Translations under genes and position numbers: made by a program
Notes under the pieces: generated by a model
Told to the model about the DNA's origin: nothing
Databases searched by the model: none
What the model saw: the letters and a program-made list of their open reading frames with translations, nothing else
Shown: positions 32,347 through 41,844 of the stretch, in pieces
Layout of the letters: each line of letters starts with the position of its first letter
How positions within the stretch are numbered: the stretch's first letter is position 1
From: Cristatella mucedo
Taxonomy: Eukaryota; Bryozoa; Phylactolaemata; Cristatellidae
Length of the DNA stretch: 64,000 nucleotides
Direction: 5' to 3'
NCBI GenBank assembly: GCA_009760855.2
Contig: WPIO01000056.1
Span: 486,001-550,000, forward strand

Positions 32347-33052
32347 ATATGTCAGCACAGAAACCAGAAAGTCTTGATAGTGGCAATGTTATACTGAACG
32401 TACCTGCATTATCTGCAAGAACATTAGACAAACCTCTTTTATAAAGAAAACCAATACTTGAAGAAGTTGCATATGCAGCAGGAGGACTAGTATACGGATA
32501 ACTAGCAGGATTAACAGTACTAGCAGATATATTAAAAGGCATATCTTTTATTGAATTAGCTTCATCTTTTTTCCAACTAGTTGCAGGTCCTTCAGTTCTA
32601 TTATAATCATTTGGATAACAAAGTAAAACCATAAGTTTTGAAACAGCTCCGGGTCCTTGCTGTAGTGCAAAATACTTTCTACTTTTTCAGTACCAAGTCT
32701 AATTCTCATTGAACTAAACATCCATGCTCCAGCATTATTAACAAGACCTGCAGCAAGATTTCTGGTAGGAGCACCATATACACCACCAGCAACTGTTTGA
32801 ACTTGTAGCTGACCTTCAAGCAGAAGATATGAATCAGAAAGAACATAACACGTTTGCTGTTCACCAGGTACAATAAATGTTACTAGTTTATTAGCAATGT
32901 TCCCAGTTTCAATCTTATTTGTTTGATACAACTCTCAAAATTGATAGTCTTTAATGTCATAGTTACGAAAACTAGGATCATTAGGTTCTAGTATACTGTC
33001 AAGAGGAGCACTCGCCATTTCTTCTCTATATAGAAAACTAAAAATTAATTTC

Positions 33053-33641
33053 TACTTTGAGTATATAATCCAGCTCCTATTCTTTTCTAATATTTCCACC
33101 ATAACCATCAGGCCTTGTTCCTTTAACAGCCGGTACAACAGCTTTCTCTTTGATTACTTTCTCTATTTCTTTATAAGCTTTTGGATCATTCTCTCTAAAA
33201 GTTTCAGAGTAGTCATCTACTTCTTCCATCGCTGCTTTATGTTTCTTTTTGTTTGTTGGCTTGAGTTTTTAAAGCATAGCACGTTTAATCTCAATATCCA
33301 TCTCTTTAATCTTTCTATCATGATTTTCTTCTTTCTTACGTTTCTCTAGTTCACATTCGAATTCTTTCTTTCTTCTTTCCTCTTCACGTCTATCATCAAC
33401 GTTCTCTTCTTTTTACAGCATAATCTTGATCTACTTTCTCTTTCTTTGTTTGTAGTTCAAGTAGTTTTCTAGCTTGATGGATATCCATACCTTTATTAGC
33501 AATGTTCATACTTAGACCTGTTAATCCTGTTGTTAGAGGTGCTACTTTACCAACACCATCAATTATTTTACCTAGTACTCCTGATCCATGGTATTTACCT
33601 CCTTTAATTCTACCATGTCCAATTCTAGCATAGCTACCCAT
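33053..33641 (-). pseudogene. pVI-like minor virion protein, frameshifted (Polinton 2)
   Basis: Homologue of 18,291-18,881. The N-terminal 80 codons are open and highly similar (YARIGHGRIKGGKYHGSG). The coiled-coil part is broken by frameshifts near 33,400 and a TAA near 33,270. The candidate cleavage tetrapeptide is IKGG here. Start preceded by AATATAGAGCA. Confidence 0.65.
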
Positions 33642-33650
33642 TGCTCTATA

Positions 33651-34507
33651 TTACTTTGAAATTTCTATGGTTGCAACTACATCAGAAATAGTATTAACTT
33701 TGTTTCCATTCCGATCTATTAAACTAATTTTAAAAGTACTTATTAAATCTATATCACCACGTGTTGGTAAGTACAATATATTTGGTATGTATAGATCAAC
33801 TTTATCTCCCGGATTAATATCATCAATATCGATAATATATAAAGATGAAGATTGTTGTAGATAACCTGGTACAACTTCTATATAATTTTTAAGTGGATCA
33901 ACTGAATCACAATCAACACTAATCCATCTTATTCCTTTATTATTTGGTAAGACCATTTTATTCCATGCTTCATAAATTCCAGAGTAATACATTGCTTTTT
34001 CTATTAATTCATAAGTAGCTCCACCTACAAGAGGAGAATCAAATGTTCTGTGTTGATTTGAGTTGAAACCCAATGTATCATCAATTGAATTTACAACTCC
34101 AGCAGCATTACTTCCAAGTAGTACAATAAAATCTGGAGTTACCTGCATTATTATTCCATCATCACTATTATTAATACATTTTATTCCAGTTGCATTTTTT
34201 TAGTGCTATCTTAAAACGCACCAGGTTTTACAATAGCTAAAGCAGTATTAAGCACTGCAACAATTTTATTTGTGTCATATTATCCGGGTGGAATTGTTAT
34301 TGAAGATTTATTTAAATCTGCTAAATTATATCTAAATCAAAGTTAATCATTTACACCTGCAATAAGATTTGATATAACTTTATTAGTATAAGTAAACTCT
34401 ACTCTTTGTAATCCAACTTTATTATATCCAGAGTTTGAACCAAGAATAATTGGTGGTACTAACGTTTTTGAATCATAGCTAGTAGTGCCTGTTTATCTTA
34501 TAGACAT
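33651..34507 (-). pseudogene. Minor capsid/penton candidate 2, broken (Polinton 2)
   Basis: Homologue of 17,437-18,284. The C-terminal 165 codons are open and include a clean version of the region that is frameshifted in Polinton 1 (DDINPGDKVDLYIPN to TIEISK). The N-terminal half has stops and frameshifts near 34,200-34,340 and a TAA at codon 5. Start preceded by ATATAGGA. Confidence 0.6.
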
Positions 34508-34515
34508 TCCTATAT

Positions 34516-35366
34516 TATAATTCAACAATTTCTATAACAACAGTTATTTTTTGTGAACTAAAATCTAATGAATTTAAATTCTGATCAGTAACAGTTATTA
34601 CTATATCAGAAATAGAATCTCCAACAATATTATGATATTCAATAGTATTTGGTTCATAAATCATTTGTTCCCAAGGATAAGAATTGCAAGAAAAACTTCT
34701 TAATACTGGGTAGTTCCATTTATATAACTCGTTCCACTAGCAACTAAATTACAACTTTCAAGTATTAGATTTACTGTTGAAACAAAAATTTCATCTTCAG
34801 AAATAAATTTAACATTTGGCATACAAACAACAAGAGTAATACTAGGATACATTGATTTAAAGTTTGGATCTGTTGTATAAGCATCACTAGTAAAACCAAG
34901 TATTTTAGAAATAGTAGACTTATTAGCAAGGTATGTCCAACCAATAGGCAAAGTAACCCAAGAATTAGTAGTAGCAGTGTCAACACTTAAAACAAACTTA
35001 CCAGTTGTAGCTCCTGATTGTGTAATTGAATTGTTAGTTACATCTGCAATACCGATGTTCATGTAATCTGTAGTAACAGTATAAGTTCCAGTTTTAATTG
35101 TTATTGTCTGTTCTGATCCTCCCACTACTCTATAACAAAATTATTATTAGAATTAGTTAAATTTTTTATAGAGTTAGTTCCAGTGAACTTAAAACATATC
35201 TTGAACTTTTGTTTCCTAATTTAATAGGATCATTTATATGTACTTAAATTGGATTAGTTGTTCCAGTTATATTAAATATATAACCATCTTTTCCTGCTTG
35301 TCTATCTTTCTTAAATCCTTCAAAACTTGTAAAGAAATCTTGTACGAATTTTAAAAGATCACTCAT
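34516..35366 (-). pseudogene. Minor capsid/penton candidate 1, broken (Polinton 2)
   Basis: Homologue of 16,548-17,429. An open stretch (34,700-35,125) holds GGSEQTITIKTG, ILGFTSDAYTT and LILESCNLVASGTSYING. Stops and frameshifts occur on both sides. Order and tight spacing are conserved. Confidence 0.6.
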
Positions 35367-35369
35367 TTC

Positions 35370-36518
35370 GATATATCATATAAAAGTTTATTTATCTTAG
35401 CAACATAAGATTTTGGAACTTCTCCAGACCTAGCAAGAAAATCAAAACCAGCACTTTATGAGCTTACAACTCCCTTATTTCCAGCAGCAAGTTCACGGAA
35501 CCATAAATCAATCTTATCAAATACTTCTTTATCACTACTTACTAATAGTATTACTAATAATAGTATTACTAATAATAGTATTACTTCTACTCCTTGACCA
35601 ACTTTCTCTTCTGGTTTAAACTTTGGTTTAAGATACTCAACAATTATTTCTTCTGTGTTCTTTTCTTCTTTGAATATAATTTTGTAAAAATATTGAAAAG
35701 AATTCCGTCGAATTGTTTTTTAATTTTTCATTAGGATTTGTTATACTATTTCTTACGTTGTCATATACTTCCCCTTTAGTAACAAGCTCAAGAAGAATTC
35801 CTTATCATTAACTACTTTAGGAGCAGCAATTGCAAGATATTCTTTTAATTCCTGTATTATTGCTTTTTTATCTTTTTGGTGTACCTGTTGATGGATTAAC
35901 ATTAAGATAATTAGGAATAAATTTGCGAGTTTCTTTAAGATATAACATTGTTTCATCATGAGCTGCATTTGTAATTGCACCAATAACTATATTAAGTGTT
36001 TTTAGAATTTCCGTTGTTGAATGCTTCCATCGATCTTTTAAAAGCTCTTGAAATATCTGGTGTTGATTTTTCTTCTATATTTTTCTGCTTGATCTAATAC
36101 TTTTAATCTCTCCTTTATATTCCAATATATTTTTAGTTGATTTTTACAATCTAAATTAATATTTTTTATCAAATTATTTAGTTTATCTTTAAATTCAAAC
36201 ACATCTACACCCAAAGCTTTTTGTATTTCTTCACTTCTCTTCATTTCTATAGCAAGTTTAGGTCTGATTTGCTTTATTTTATCAATGACAGTTTCTCCTG
36301 AATTATCTGTCGATTTTTCTATAGCACGTTTATTCATGTTCTACTCTATCTCTTGCAATCATTTCTGCTTCAATTCTTTGTATTTTTTAACCACTATCAA
36401 GTATAGAAGCAACACGTAACTCTTCAAAGTTTCTAAGTTTATTTTCTAAATAAGTTGCTTCTTGAACACTTTGTGTATAAGATTTATTTTTGCTTGCGTA
36501 TATCTTTCCGTTAGTCAT
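35370..36518 (-). pseudogene. Conserved charged protein, heavily broken (Polinton 2)
   Basis: Homologue of 15,354-16,544. Readable pieces include STDNSGETVIDKIKQIRPKLA (36,200-36,330) and the closing VPKSYVAKINKL. A short tandem TAATAGTATTAC expansion lies at 35,540-35,580. The start is two bases after the ATPase stop, preceded by AAATAGGA. Confidence 0.55.
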
Positions 36519-36520
36519 TC

Positions 36521-37194
36521 CTATTTACAATTAAAAATAGTTATTAATTGTTTACCTGTACTATCCATTGACCAAATTCATCCTTCTGATTCAGTTTTAT
36601 TTAAATCTATAGCCCAATATCAAAATCTATATCTAGTACAAGAATTAGCCCATTCTTTAAATTGTTTCTTCTTTTCTATATCACCAATATATGCATCACG
36701 AATATACTCAATATCAGTATTATTTTGTTTAAAGATTATAATCATGTTTAAATTGTTTCTGATTTCTCGTCTAGGAATATTAGTAAATCCTTGAGCAAGA
36801 TAAAATATGTTCAACCCCTTATGTCTACCTCTAGTAAAATAATCTAAAACCTTTGATTGATCTTCCGTCATTAAATCATCAAGTACAACAACATTCTTAC
36901 AATTCTTATATGAGTCAACTTCAGACATATCATCAATACCATTAAACCAAACATAAGCAGGATTATCTTTAGTCATTGACATAAGACCACGATATAACTT
37001 TTGATCTAAACTTGAAGCAATGATTGTACAACCATCATTGTTTAACATTCCATAAAATATCCAATTTATTACTGAGATTTACCTGTTCAAATTATTCCAA
37101 GTACTAATGCTCCAATAGGCACCTTAGGCAGTGGTTCTTTATTTCCAGTATCAACATTTTGTCCAAAATTAAAAGCTCTGACTTTTAGCGACAT
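36521..37194 (-). pseudogene. Packaging ATPase, broken (Polinton 2)
   Basis: Homologue of 14,669-15,340. The Walker A loop is damaged (a TGA within it and stops just after), while the rest (36,620-37,048) is open with VVVLDDLMTEDQ, QGFTNIPRREIRNN and IEYIRDAYIGDIE. Two further TGA codons lie in the C-terminal 30 codons at places where Polinton 1 has glycine and arginine. Start preceded by ATATAGAAA. Confidence 0.8.
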
Positions 37195-37213
37195 TTTCTA
37201 TATTATTATAGAT

Positions 37214-37860
37214 ATGGAAATTTATTGTATGAAGTGTATAAAACCAACTGATTCAATTCATAAAGAATATGTTGAGGTAGATAGCACTAATGGATTACGA
37301 GGAATGGGAAAAGGTGTTTGTACTATTTGTGGAAGCAAAAAGTCAAAGTTTGCTAAACTAAGAAGAGGATCAACAGGAGAAGGTGTTCCATCACGTGGTC
37401 AAGAACTTGGAACGGGTGTTCTGTCACGTGGTAAAATACTTGGAACAGGAGTAGGAAACAAGCAACAAATATTTGCTGAACTGAAAAAGACTATTGACAA
37501 ACTAAAAATAAAAAGTAAAATTAGCACCACTAACAGATCTAGAATAAATAATTATGTAAAAGAATTAGATATAAAAAACTTTAGAGGTGTCTTTGCAAGA
37601 AATGAACTAACAAAACCACTAGAAATGAATGTTTTATTTGTAATACAGGAAAATCAGATTTAGCAAAATATCATTTGGTAGCACTTAAAAAACAAGGTAA
37701 AAATGCTTTTACTTTGATTCATTTGGTGCACCACCAATGCCAGAAGTAATAAATTATCTTGGTGATATACCAAGCTTTTAAACATTTAAACTACAAGAAT
37801 ACGATCAAACAGATTGTGGGAAAATGTGTCTAATCTTCTTATAACTAATGCAAGAAACAG
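37214..37860 (+). pseudogene. Zinc-ribbon/adenain-like maturation protease fusion (Polinton 2)
   Basis: The open frame 37,214-37,663 gives a DUF5679-type zinc ribbon (EIYCMKC and CTICGSKK), a basic repeat region (SRGQELGTGVLSRGKILGTG), and the linker NFRGVFARNEL. After a frameshift the Ulp1/adenain-like cysteine-protease domain is readable: a histidine in KYHLVAL, the aspartate in YFDSFG (about 37,713), and glutamine and cysteine in DQTDCGKMCL (cysteine codon 37,815-37,817). A TAA near 37,779 breaks the last part. Such proteases cleave capsid precursors. The divergent start region facing the ATPase is 19 bases long. Confidence 0.75.
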
Positions 37861-37898
37861 ATTTTGGAACGACAATGCAGTTATTAATTTAAATAGAA

Positions 37899-38381
37899 AT
37901 GGATAATAAAAAATGTGTTTTGCTTGAAAATTCTTTGGTTGTCATTCCAAAAGGAAAATCAGCTCATGTTCACATTGAAGAAAAAATTAGTAAAGATTAT
38001 AAACTATAATTTAATGCATGGATATATATCACTGAAGATATGAGACCTACACTTGAAGATATTTCAGCAAGAGCAAGTATGAAATTTTAATTCAGTGGTT
38101 ATAATCTATCTTAACGATCAACTATTGGAGTAAGAATTGATTTTGGTAGTAAACCAAGTATATTCTTTGATCAAAAGAACAAACAACTAAAATTCAATAG
38201 TATTGCTGATGTAATTCAAAAACTTGGTAATGACTTTGCTATTACTGGTATTCTTGATGGAAGTTATATAACTAAAGATATTTATAGTTCTGAAGATGGA
38301 CTTAATATTAGATTAAAATTGGATCAAGTTAAAGTTTATAATATTTTTAAACGAAGTGAATTTAATACAGTTAACTATTAG
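37899..38381 (+). pseudogene. Unknown Polinton gene, three nonsense codons
   Basis: A 161-codon frame starting MDNKKCVLLENS after AAATAGAA. It has three TAA codons in its first 80 codons, and a clean second half (RIDFGSKPSIFFD to FNTVNY) that looks beta-rich. No family recognised. It lies on the same strand as the protease and downstream of it. Absent from Polinton 1. Confidence 0.5.
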
Positions 38382-38454
38382 GCATAAAAACAAAAATAGA
38401 TAAAGCAATAAACAAAAACAGAAATTAGGTTAGTTAAATTTTTTATATCTTTTT

Positions 38455-38930
38455 TCAAGTGATATCTAACATTCTATCAACGATACCACAAGCATAACTT
38501 TTAATCTTATTTAGACTTGCAGGATCAGTTACTTTATCTTTTAGAAAATCAGTTGCGAATGAATCATTCAACATACCACCAAATCTAAGTCCTAACTTAG
38601 CTTTTGCCATTATTACAGCTGCAACAGTTTTAGCATCTTCACGAACATAAGCAGGTTGTCTTTGGTCTAATGCAATTCTAGCAGCCGATTCAGCTAAAAC
38701 AATATCTGATAAATTTCGAATCTCAGTTCGTTTAGGCTCTGACATAGAACTTGTCTCAGTATAATCATGGTCATGAATAAGTACACGCTTATCAAGATCA
38801 TTGACCCCTTCATAAGGAAATAATCTATATATTTCTAATCGTTTTGGTCGAACTAATTTTATTAGATACTTTGGAGATTTAACTGTAAATAATTTAGTTA
38901 ATGTTGGTAGTACAACACAAAGATTTAGTT
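38455..38930 (-). pseudogene. Unknown Polinton gene, alanine-rich helical protein
   Basis: From ATG 38,745 there is an open 96-codon frame (MSEPKRTEIRNL...RMLDIT) with an alanine-rich helical middle. The same frame is open upstream to about 38,930 (LIKLVRPKRLEIYRLFPYEG), so the original protein was longer and the true start is lost or further upstream. The usual TATAGA word is absent before ATG 38,745, which supports this. No family recognised. Confidence 0.5.
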
Positions 38931-38959
38931 ATTTTTCTAATAATAGTTTAGTTTTATCT

Positions 38960-39480
38960 AAATTATAAGATTTTAACATATAAACCAAACTACTTTAAAG
39001 CAATAATAAACCTTCAACAGTATAATGAAAGAACTACTGTTGGTGCTTATCAAACTTATGGCAATGATTTATTTAATTACTCAGTTGGAGATAAAACTAC
39101 TAGTTTACATAAAAGATATCCACATTTGCATGCTGACCCTGTGCATGTCACCCCTAACCATATTATTCATCTCGTTTGTTTTTTCAAGCATGATTTTACT
39201 TACCATTCAATTGCATTTCACTTTACAGCAAATGTAAAGCGCCTAGAGAGAGATTGAGTTCTCTGAGGGCGCTTTATCAAGTGAATTATTATTATTATTA
39301 TTATATCATGGATCTAATTATTATGATTATTTTGATGTAAATCATGTCAAATCAACCATTTACTAAGGTACCAAATATAAAGTAAAGAGAAATCTTTTAA
39401 TTCACAGTATAAAACAAAAATTTCTATTTACTGATTCATATTATTTTTATAAAAAAAGTTTAAGTTTTTATTCGATATAA
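38960..39480 (+). pseudogene. Unknown Polinton gene fragment split by a LINE tail
   Basis: Plus-strand frame with words YNERTTVGAYQTYGNDLFNY and TTSLHKRY before the LINE tail at 39,115, then HGSNYYDYFDVNHVKS after it. No start codon is recognised. It appears to be a gene interrupted by the LINE. Confidence 0.35.
39115..39303 (+). mobile_element. LINE family A 3' tail
   Basis: A 190-base 5'-truncated copy: TTTGCATGCTGACCCTGTGC, the AGCGCC...GGCGCT hairpin and an (ATT)n end. Inserted in the accessory cluster of Polinton 2. Confidence 0.85.
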
Positions 39481-39519
39481 AATGGAAATATAGTTTTTGA
39501 TACTATCGAAAATGTTAAC

Positions 39520-39753
39520 ATGCTTAAACTTAATGATGGAATGACATACATACATATTACATTTTCCTATCCTGTTATAGTCTCTACTGACATTCTTCCT
39601 GTATCATCTCTTAAAAAAGTAATAAACCCAAATTCTTTAGATACAATTGAAATCGAATTTCTGACAAATGTTTTCTATTCTCCATCAACATCAATATATC
39701 TTACAAATGATAAAGCGGGTAATCCTCCTGTTCATAATGAACCTTTAGTTTAG
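39520..39753 (+). CDS. Small unknown Polinton ORF
   Basis: An open 77-codon frame starting MLKLNDGMTY and ending HNEPLV. The same frame is open upstream for 11 more codons (NGNIVFDTIENVN), so the true start may be the ATG at 39,483 before a one-base shift. Probably beta-rich. No family recognised and no homologue in Polinton 1. Confidence 0.35.
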   Translation: MLKLNDGMTYIHITFSYPVIVSTDILPVSSLKKVINPNSLDTIEIEFLTNVFYSPSTSIYLTNDKAGNPPVHNEPLV

Positions 39754-39754
39754 A

Positions 39755-40145
39755 TTTTTTCAATTCATAGTCTCTTTAATCAATTCTTTAGGTAGTTCAC
39801 AACTCTTTCCTGCATCTATTTCTTTCTTTATTTGTTTAGTTAGTTCTATTTTTTAGAGTATGCTTCAGACTTCATACTATTTATTGTTTCTATTTTAAGT
39901 CTTTTAGAAACTCTTCAAAGATTAAACCAACTCTAGCTTTGGTAAATATGCATGCTATTTCTAGTTCAGAATGACTAATACTTAGTGCTTTTTATTCGAG
40001 TACTAGTTTTACAGCATCTAACAAAGTTGATCTGATTCTTCAATTCTACCCATTGGATAAGAACAAATCTTAAAGTTTTAATATTGTTGACCTTTTACTT
40101 CATTAAGACAGTCTTTACCTCTTTTTTTCAACTAAAATCATTCTC
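39755..40145 (-). pseudogene. Degraded unknown Polinton gene
   Basis: Minus strand shows pieces in different frames: ICSYPMGRIEESDQ, LSISHSELEIACIFTKARVG and LTKQIKKEIDAGKSCELPKE. It was evidently one coding region, now with several stops and shifts. Function unknown. Confidence 0.35.
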
Positions 40146-40182
40146 TATAATTTTGTTTTTATTTGGTTTTAATTTAAATTAA

Positions 40183-40838
40183 TTACAGAGCAGTTGAAGG
40201 ATCAGGTTGTTGTGCTACTAGTGCTGCTGCAGTTGCTTTTTGTCTTGCACAAGTTCCATCACTTAGATCATGTAGAACTGCATAACATTCATCTTTAACA
40301 ATTCCAGAGATATCAGGTCTAACTCCTGATACTCCTGATATAACAGTAGAAAGTGTCGGAAGTTGTGATGCAATCCACGTTGTGTATCCAGAGATTTCAC
40401 CAGGTGTATCTAGAAGTGCATCAACTTCTGATCTAACTGTTGTTTCTAGATTTGCTGTTACATCTGATAATCCTGCAGTCACCCCTAACCATATTATTCA
40501 TTTCGTTTGTTTTTCAAGCATGATTTTCCTTACATTCAATTGCATTTCACTTTACAGCAAATGTAAAGCGCCTAGTGAGAGATTAAGTTCTCTGAGGGCG
40601 CTTTATCAAGTGAATTATTATTATTATTATTATTAGTGATTATCTTTTGAGCTTCCATATCACATTCATCTAGATAGAATTTTTTAACTGATGCGTCAGT
40701 CATAAATGAAGTATCAGAATCAAGTGCTTGTTGACCATAAGATGTCATTCTTGATTTAGCAATATAATCAATGTAAGCTTTTAGTTCAGTAGTGCTCGTT
40801 GCAAGAGTTGGATCACTAACATCAGAAGTTGAAGCCAT
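40183..40838 (-). pseudogene. Unknown Polinton gene split by a LINE tail
   Basis: N-terminal part (40,838 to about 40,637, MASTSDVSDPTLATS to AQKIITN) and C-terminal part (about 40,477-40,183, GLSDVTANLETTV to QQPDPSTAL) lie on either side of a LINE tail. Each part is open. The protein is serine/threonine- and alanine-rich and has no recognised domain. Start preceded by ACTATAGGAAA. Confidence 0.55.
40478..40636 (+). mobile_element. LINE family A 3' tail
   Basis: A very short 5'-truncated copy starting TCACCCCTAACC, with the tail hairpin and (ATT)n end, inserted in the gene at 40,183-40,838. Confidence 0.85.
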
Positions 40839-40885
40839 TTTCCTATAGTAATTATAAAAAAAATACATGCTCGCAAATTAACTAC

Positions 40886-41148
40886 CTATATATAAGTCAA
40901 GATCCTCATGCTAGTTAGTATAAGTGCATTAGACTCTATAGATAATAGTATATTTTCATTTTCTATTATTTTATCGCATGAGTCATAAATATCTATCAGA
41001 CACATAATAATTGAATCATCTAAATCTGGTATAAACTTGTAAAGAGAATTTTTAAGAACATCTTTACTAACACATTTGAATTTGATAATACAACTTTCTT
41101 CTGCTATCTTTCTAGCTTTTTACAACTAAGAATTCTATTAAGTTCCAT
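40886..41148 (-). pseudogene. Unknown small Polinton gene, paralogue of its neighbour
   Basis: Starts MELNRILSCKK and, after a frameshift near 41,115, contains SLYKFIPDLDDSIIMCLIDI and YDSCDKIIE, which match SFVKLIPDLGTSFINVLIDI and YDTCDKLME of the gene at 41,161-41,433. The two are tandem duplicates, probably all-helical. Function unknown. Confidence 0.5.
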
Positions 41149-41160
41149 TACTGTGTATAA

Positions 41161-41433
41161 TTATAAAATTTTCTCACCTGGTTTTGTTTTTAGGGTTTCA
41201 GATTTTTTAATTGCTTCTTCTAGCATTTCATTTATCTTGCTACGACATTCCATTAGTTTATCACATGTATCATAGATATCTATAAGAACGTTAATAAATG
41301 AGGTACCTAAATCAGGAATAAGCTTGACAAATGAGTGTTTAACTATTCGTTGATCTTCAGCTTTAAGTTTTTTTAAACATATTTTTATGGCCATTTCTCT
41401 AGATTGTTCACAACTTGGAATATTCTTGGAATA
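41161..41433 (-). CDS. Unknown small Polinton protein, helical
   Basis: An open 77-codon frame from ATG 41,394 (MAIKICLKKL). The reading frame is open further upstream, and the ATG at 41,433, which follows CTTATATAGAAA, is one base out of frame, so a short frameshift is likely and the original start was probably 41,433. The core SFVKLIPDLGTSFINVLIDI is shared with the next gene. Helical, charged; no family recognised. Confidence 0.45.
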   Translation of the reverse strand, partial: YSKNIPSCEQSREMAIKICLKKLKAEDQRIVKHSFVKLIPDLGTSFINVLIDIYDTCDKLMECRSKINEMLEEAIKKSETLKTKPGEKIL

Positions 41434-41469
41434 TCCATTTTCTATATAAGTAAAACAATTTTTTTTAAT

Positions 41470-41658
41470 TTAATCACTATCTTCAAGATTTATATCACCT
41501 TCTTTCTCTTCTGATTCACATTCAGAATCACAATATGAAAAGTCTGATTCAGATTCAGATTCAGGAACATAATAAGGATCTTCAGAAAGAGTATCAGATG
41601 CTGATTCTGAAAGAGAAATATCGATCGAATCTTCAACTTCAAAAACTTCTGGATCCAT
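41470..41658 (-). CDS. Small acidic Polinton protein
   Basis: An intact 62-residue frame made almost only of E, D and S with a few aromatic residues (VEVEDSIDISLSES-type composition). It is expected to be disordered. The start follows ACTATTATAGAG. An acidic tail-like protein could mimic nucleic acid or bind histones; that is speculation. No homologue in Polinton 1. Confidence 0.5.
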   Translation of the reverse strand: MDPEVFEVEDSIDISLSESASDTLSEDPYYVPESESESDFSYCDSECESEEKEGDINLEDSD

Positions 41659-41691
41659 CTCTATAATAGTAAAAATATTTTGTTTATATAT

Positions 41692-41833
41692 ATTTAATTT
41701 CTCTGCTGATTTAAACAGTTCTATTTCTTCTAGGATATCAACGTATTTTTTATGTTTCTATTTTCTCTTTATCAGCAAATCTTACTTTCTTTATAGGTAT
41801 TTGCTTGGTTTTTTCGCTTTTTCTCTTTGGCAT
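41692..41833 (-). pseudogene. Small basic Polinton ORF with RVxF-like word
   Basis: Starts MPKRKSEKTK after ATTATATAG. After 27 codons a TAA follows; a one-base shift there would continue the frame to about 41,692. The word KKVRFAD fits the RVxF protein-phosphatase-1 docking consensus, which is short and occurs by chance. Function unknown. Confidence 0.4.
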
Positions 41834-41844
41834 CTATATAATAA

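Larger units (their letters stand above)
30190..33018 (-). pseudogene. Major capsid protein split by two insertions (Polinton 2)
   Basis: N-terminal part 33,018-32,347, middle 31,476-31,097 and C-terminal part 30,761-30,190 align in order with the intact capsid protein of Polinton 1 (words NNAGAWMFSSMRIRLG, NYRVRRYENMTLTHFNQGLK and LNEVTEPVGVAYPEW). The first break is a composite LINE/host-exon insertion, the second a SINE plus LINE tail. There are also point stops and a frameshift in the N-terminal part. The start has the clearest motif of the gene, TATATAGAGAAGAA. Confidence 0.85.
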
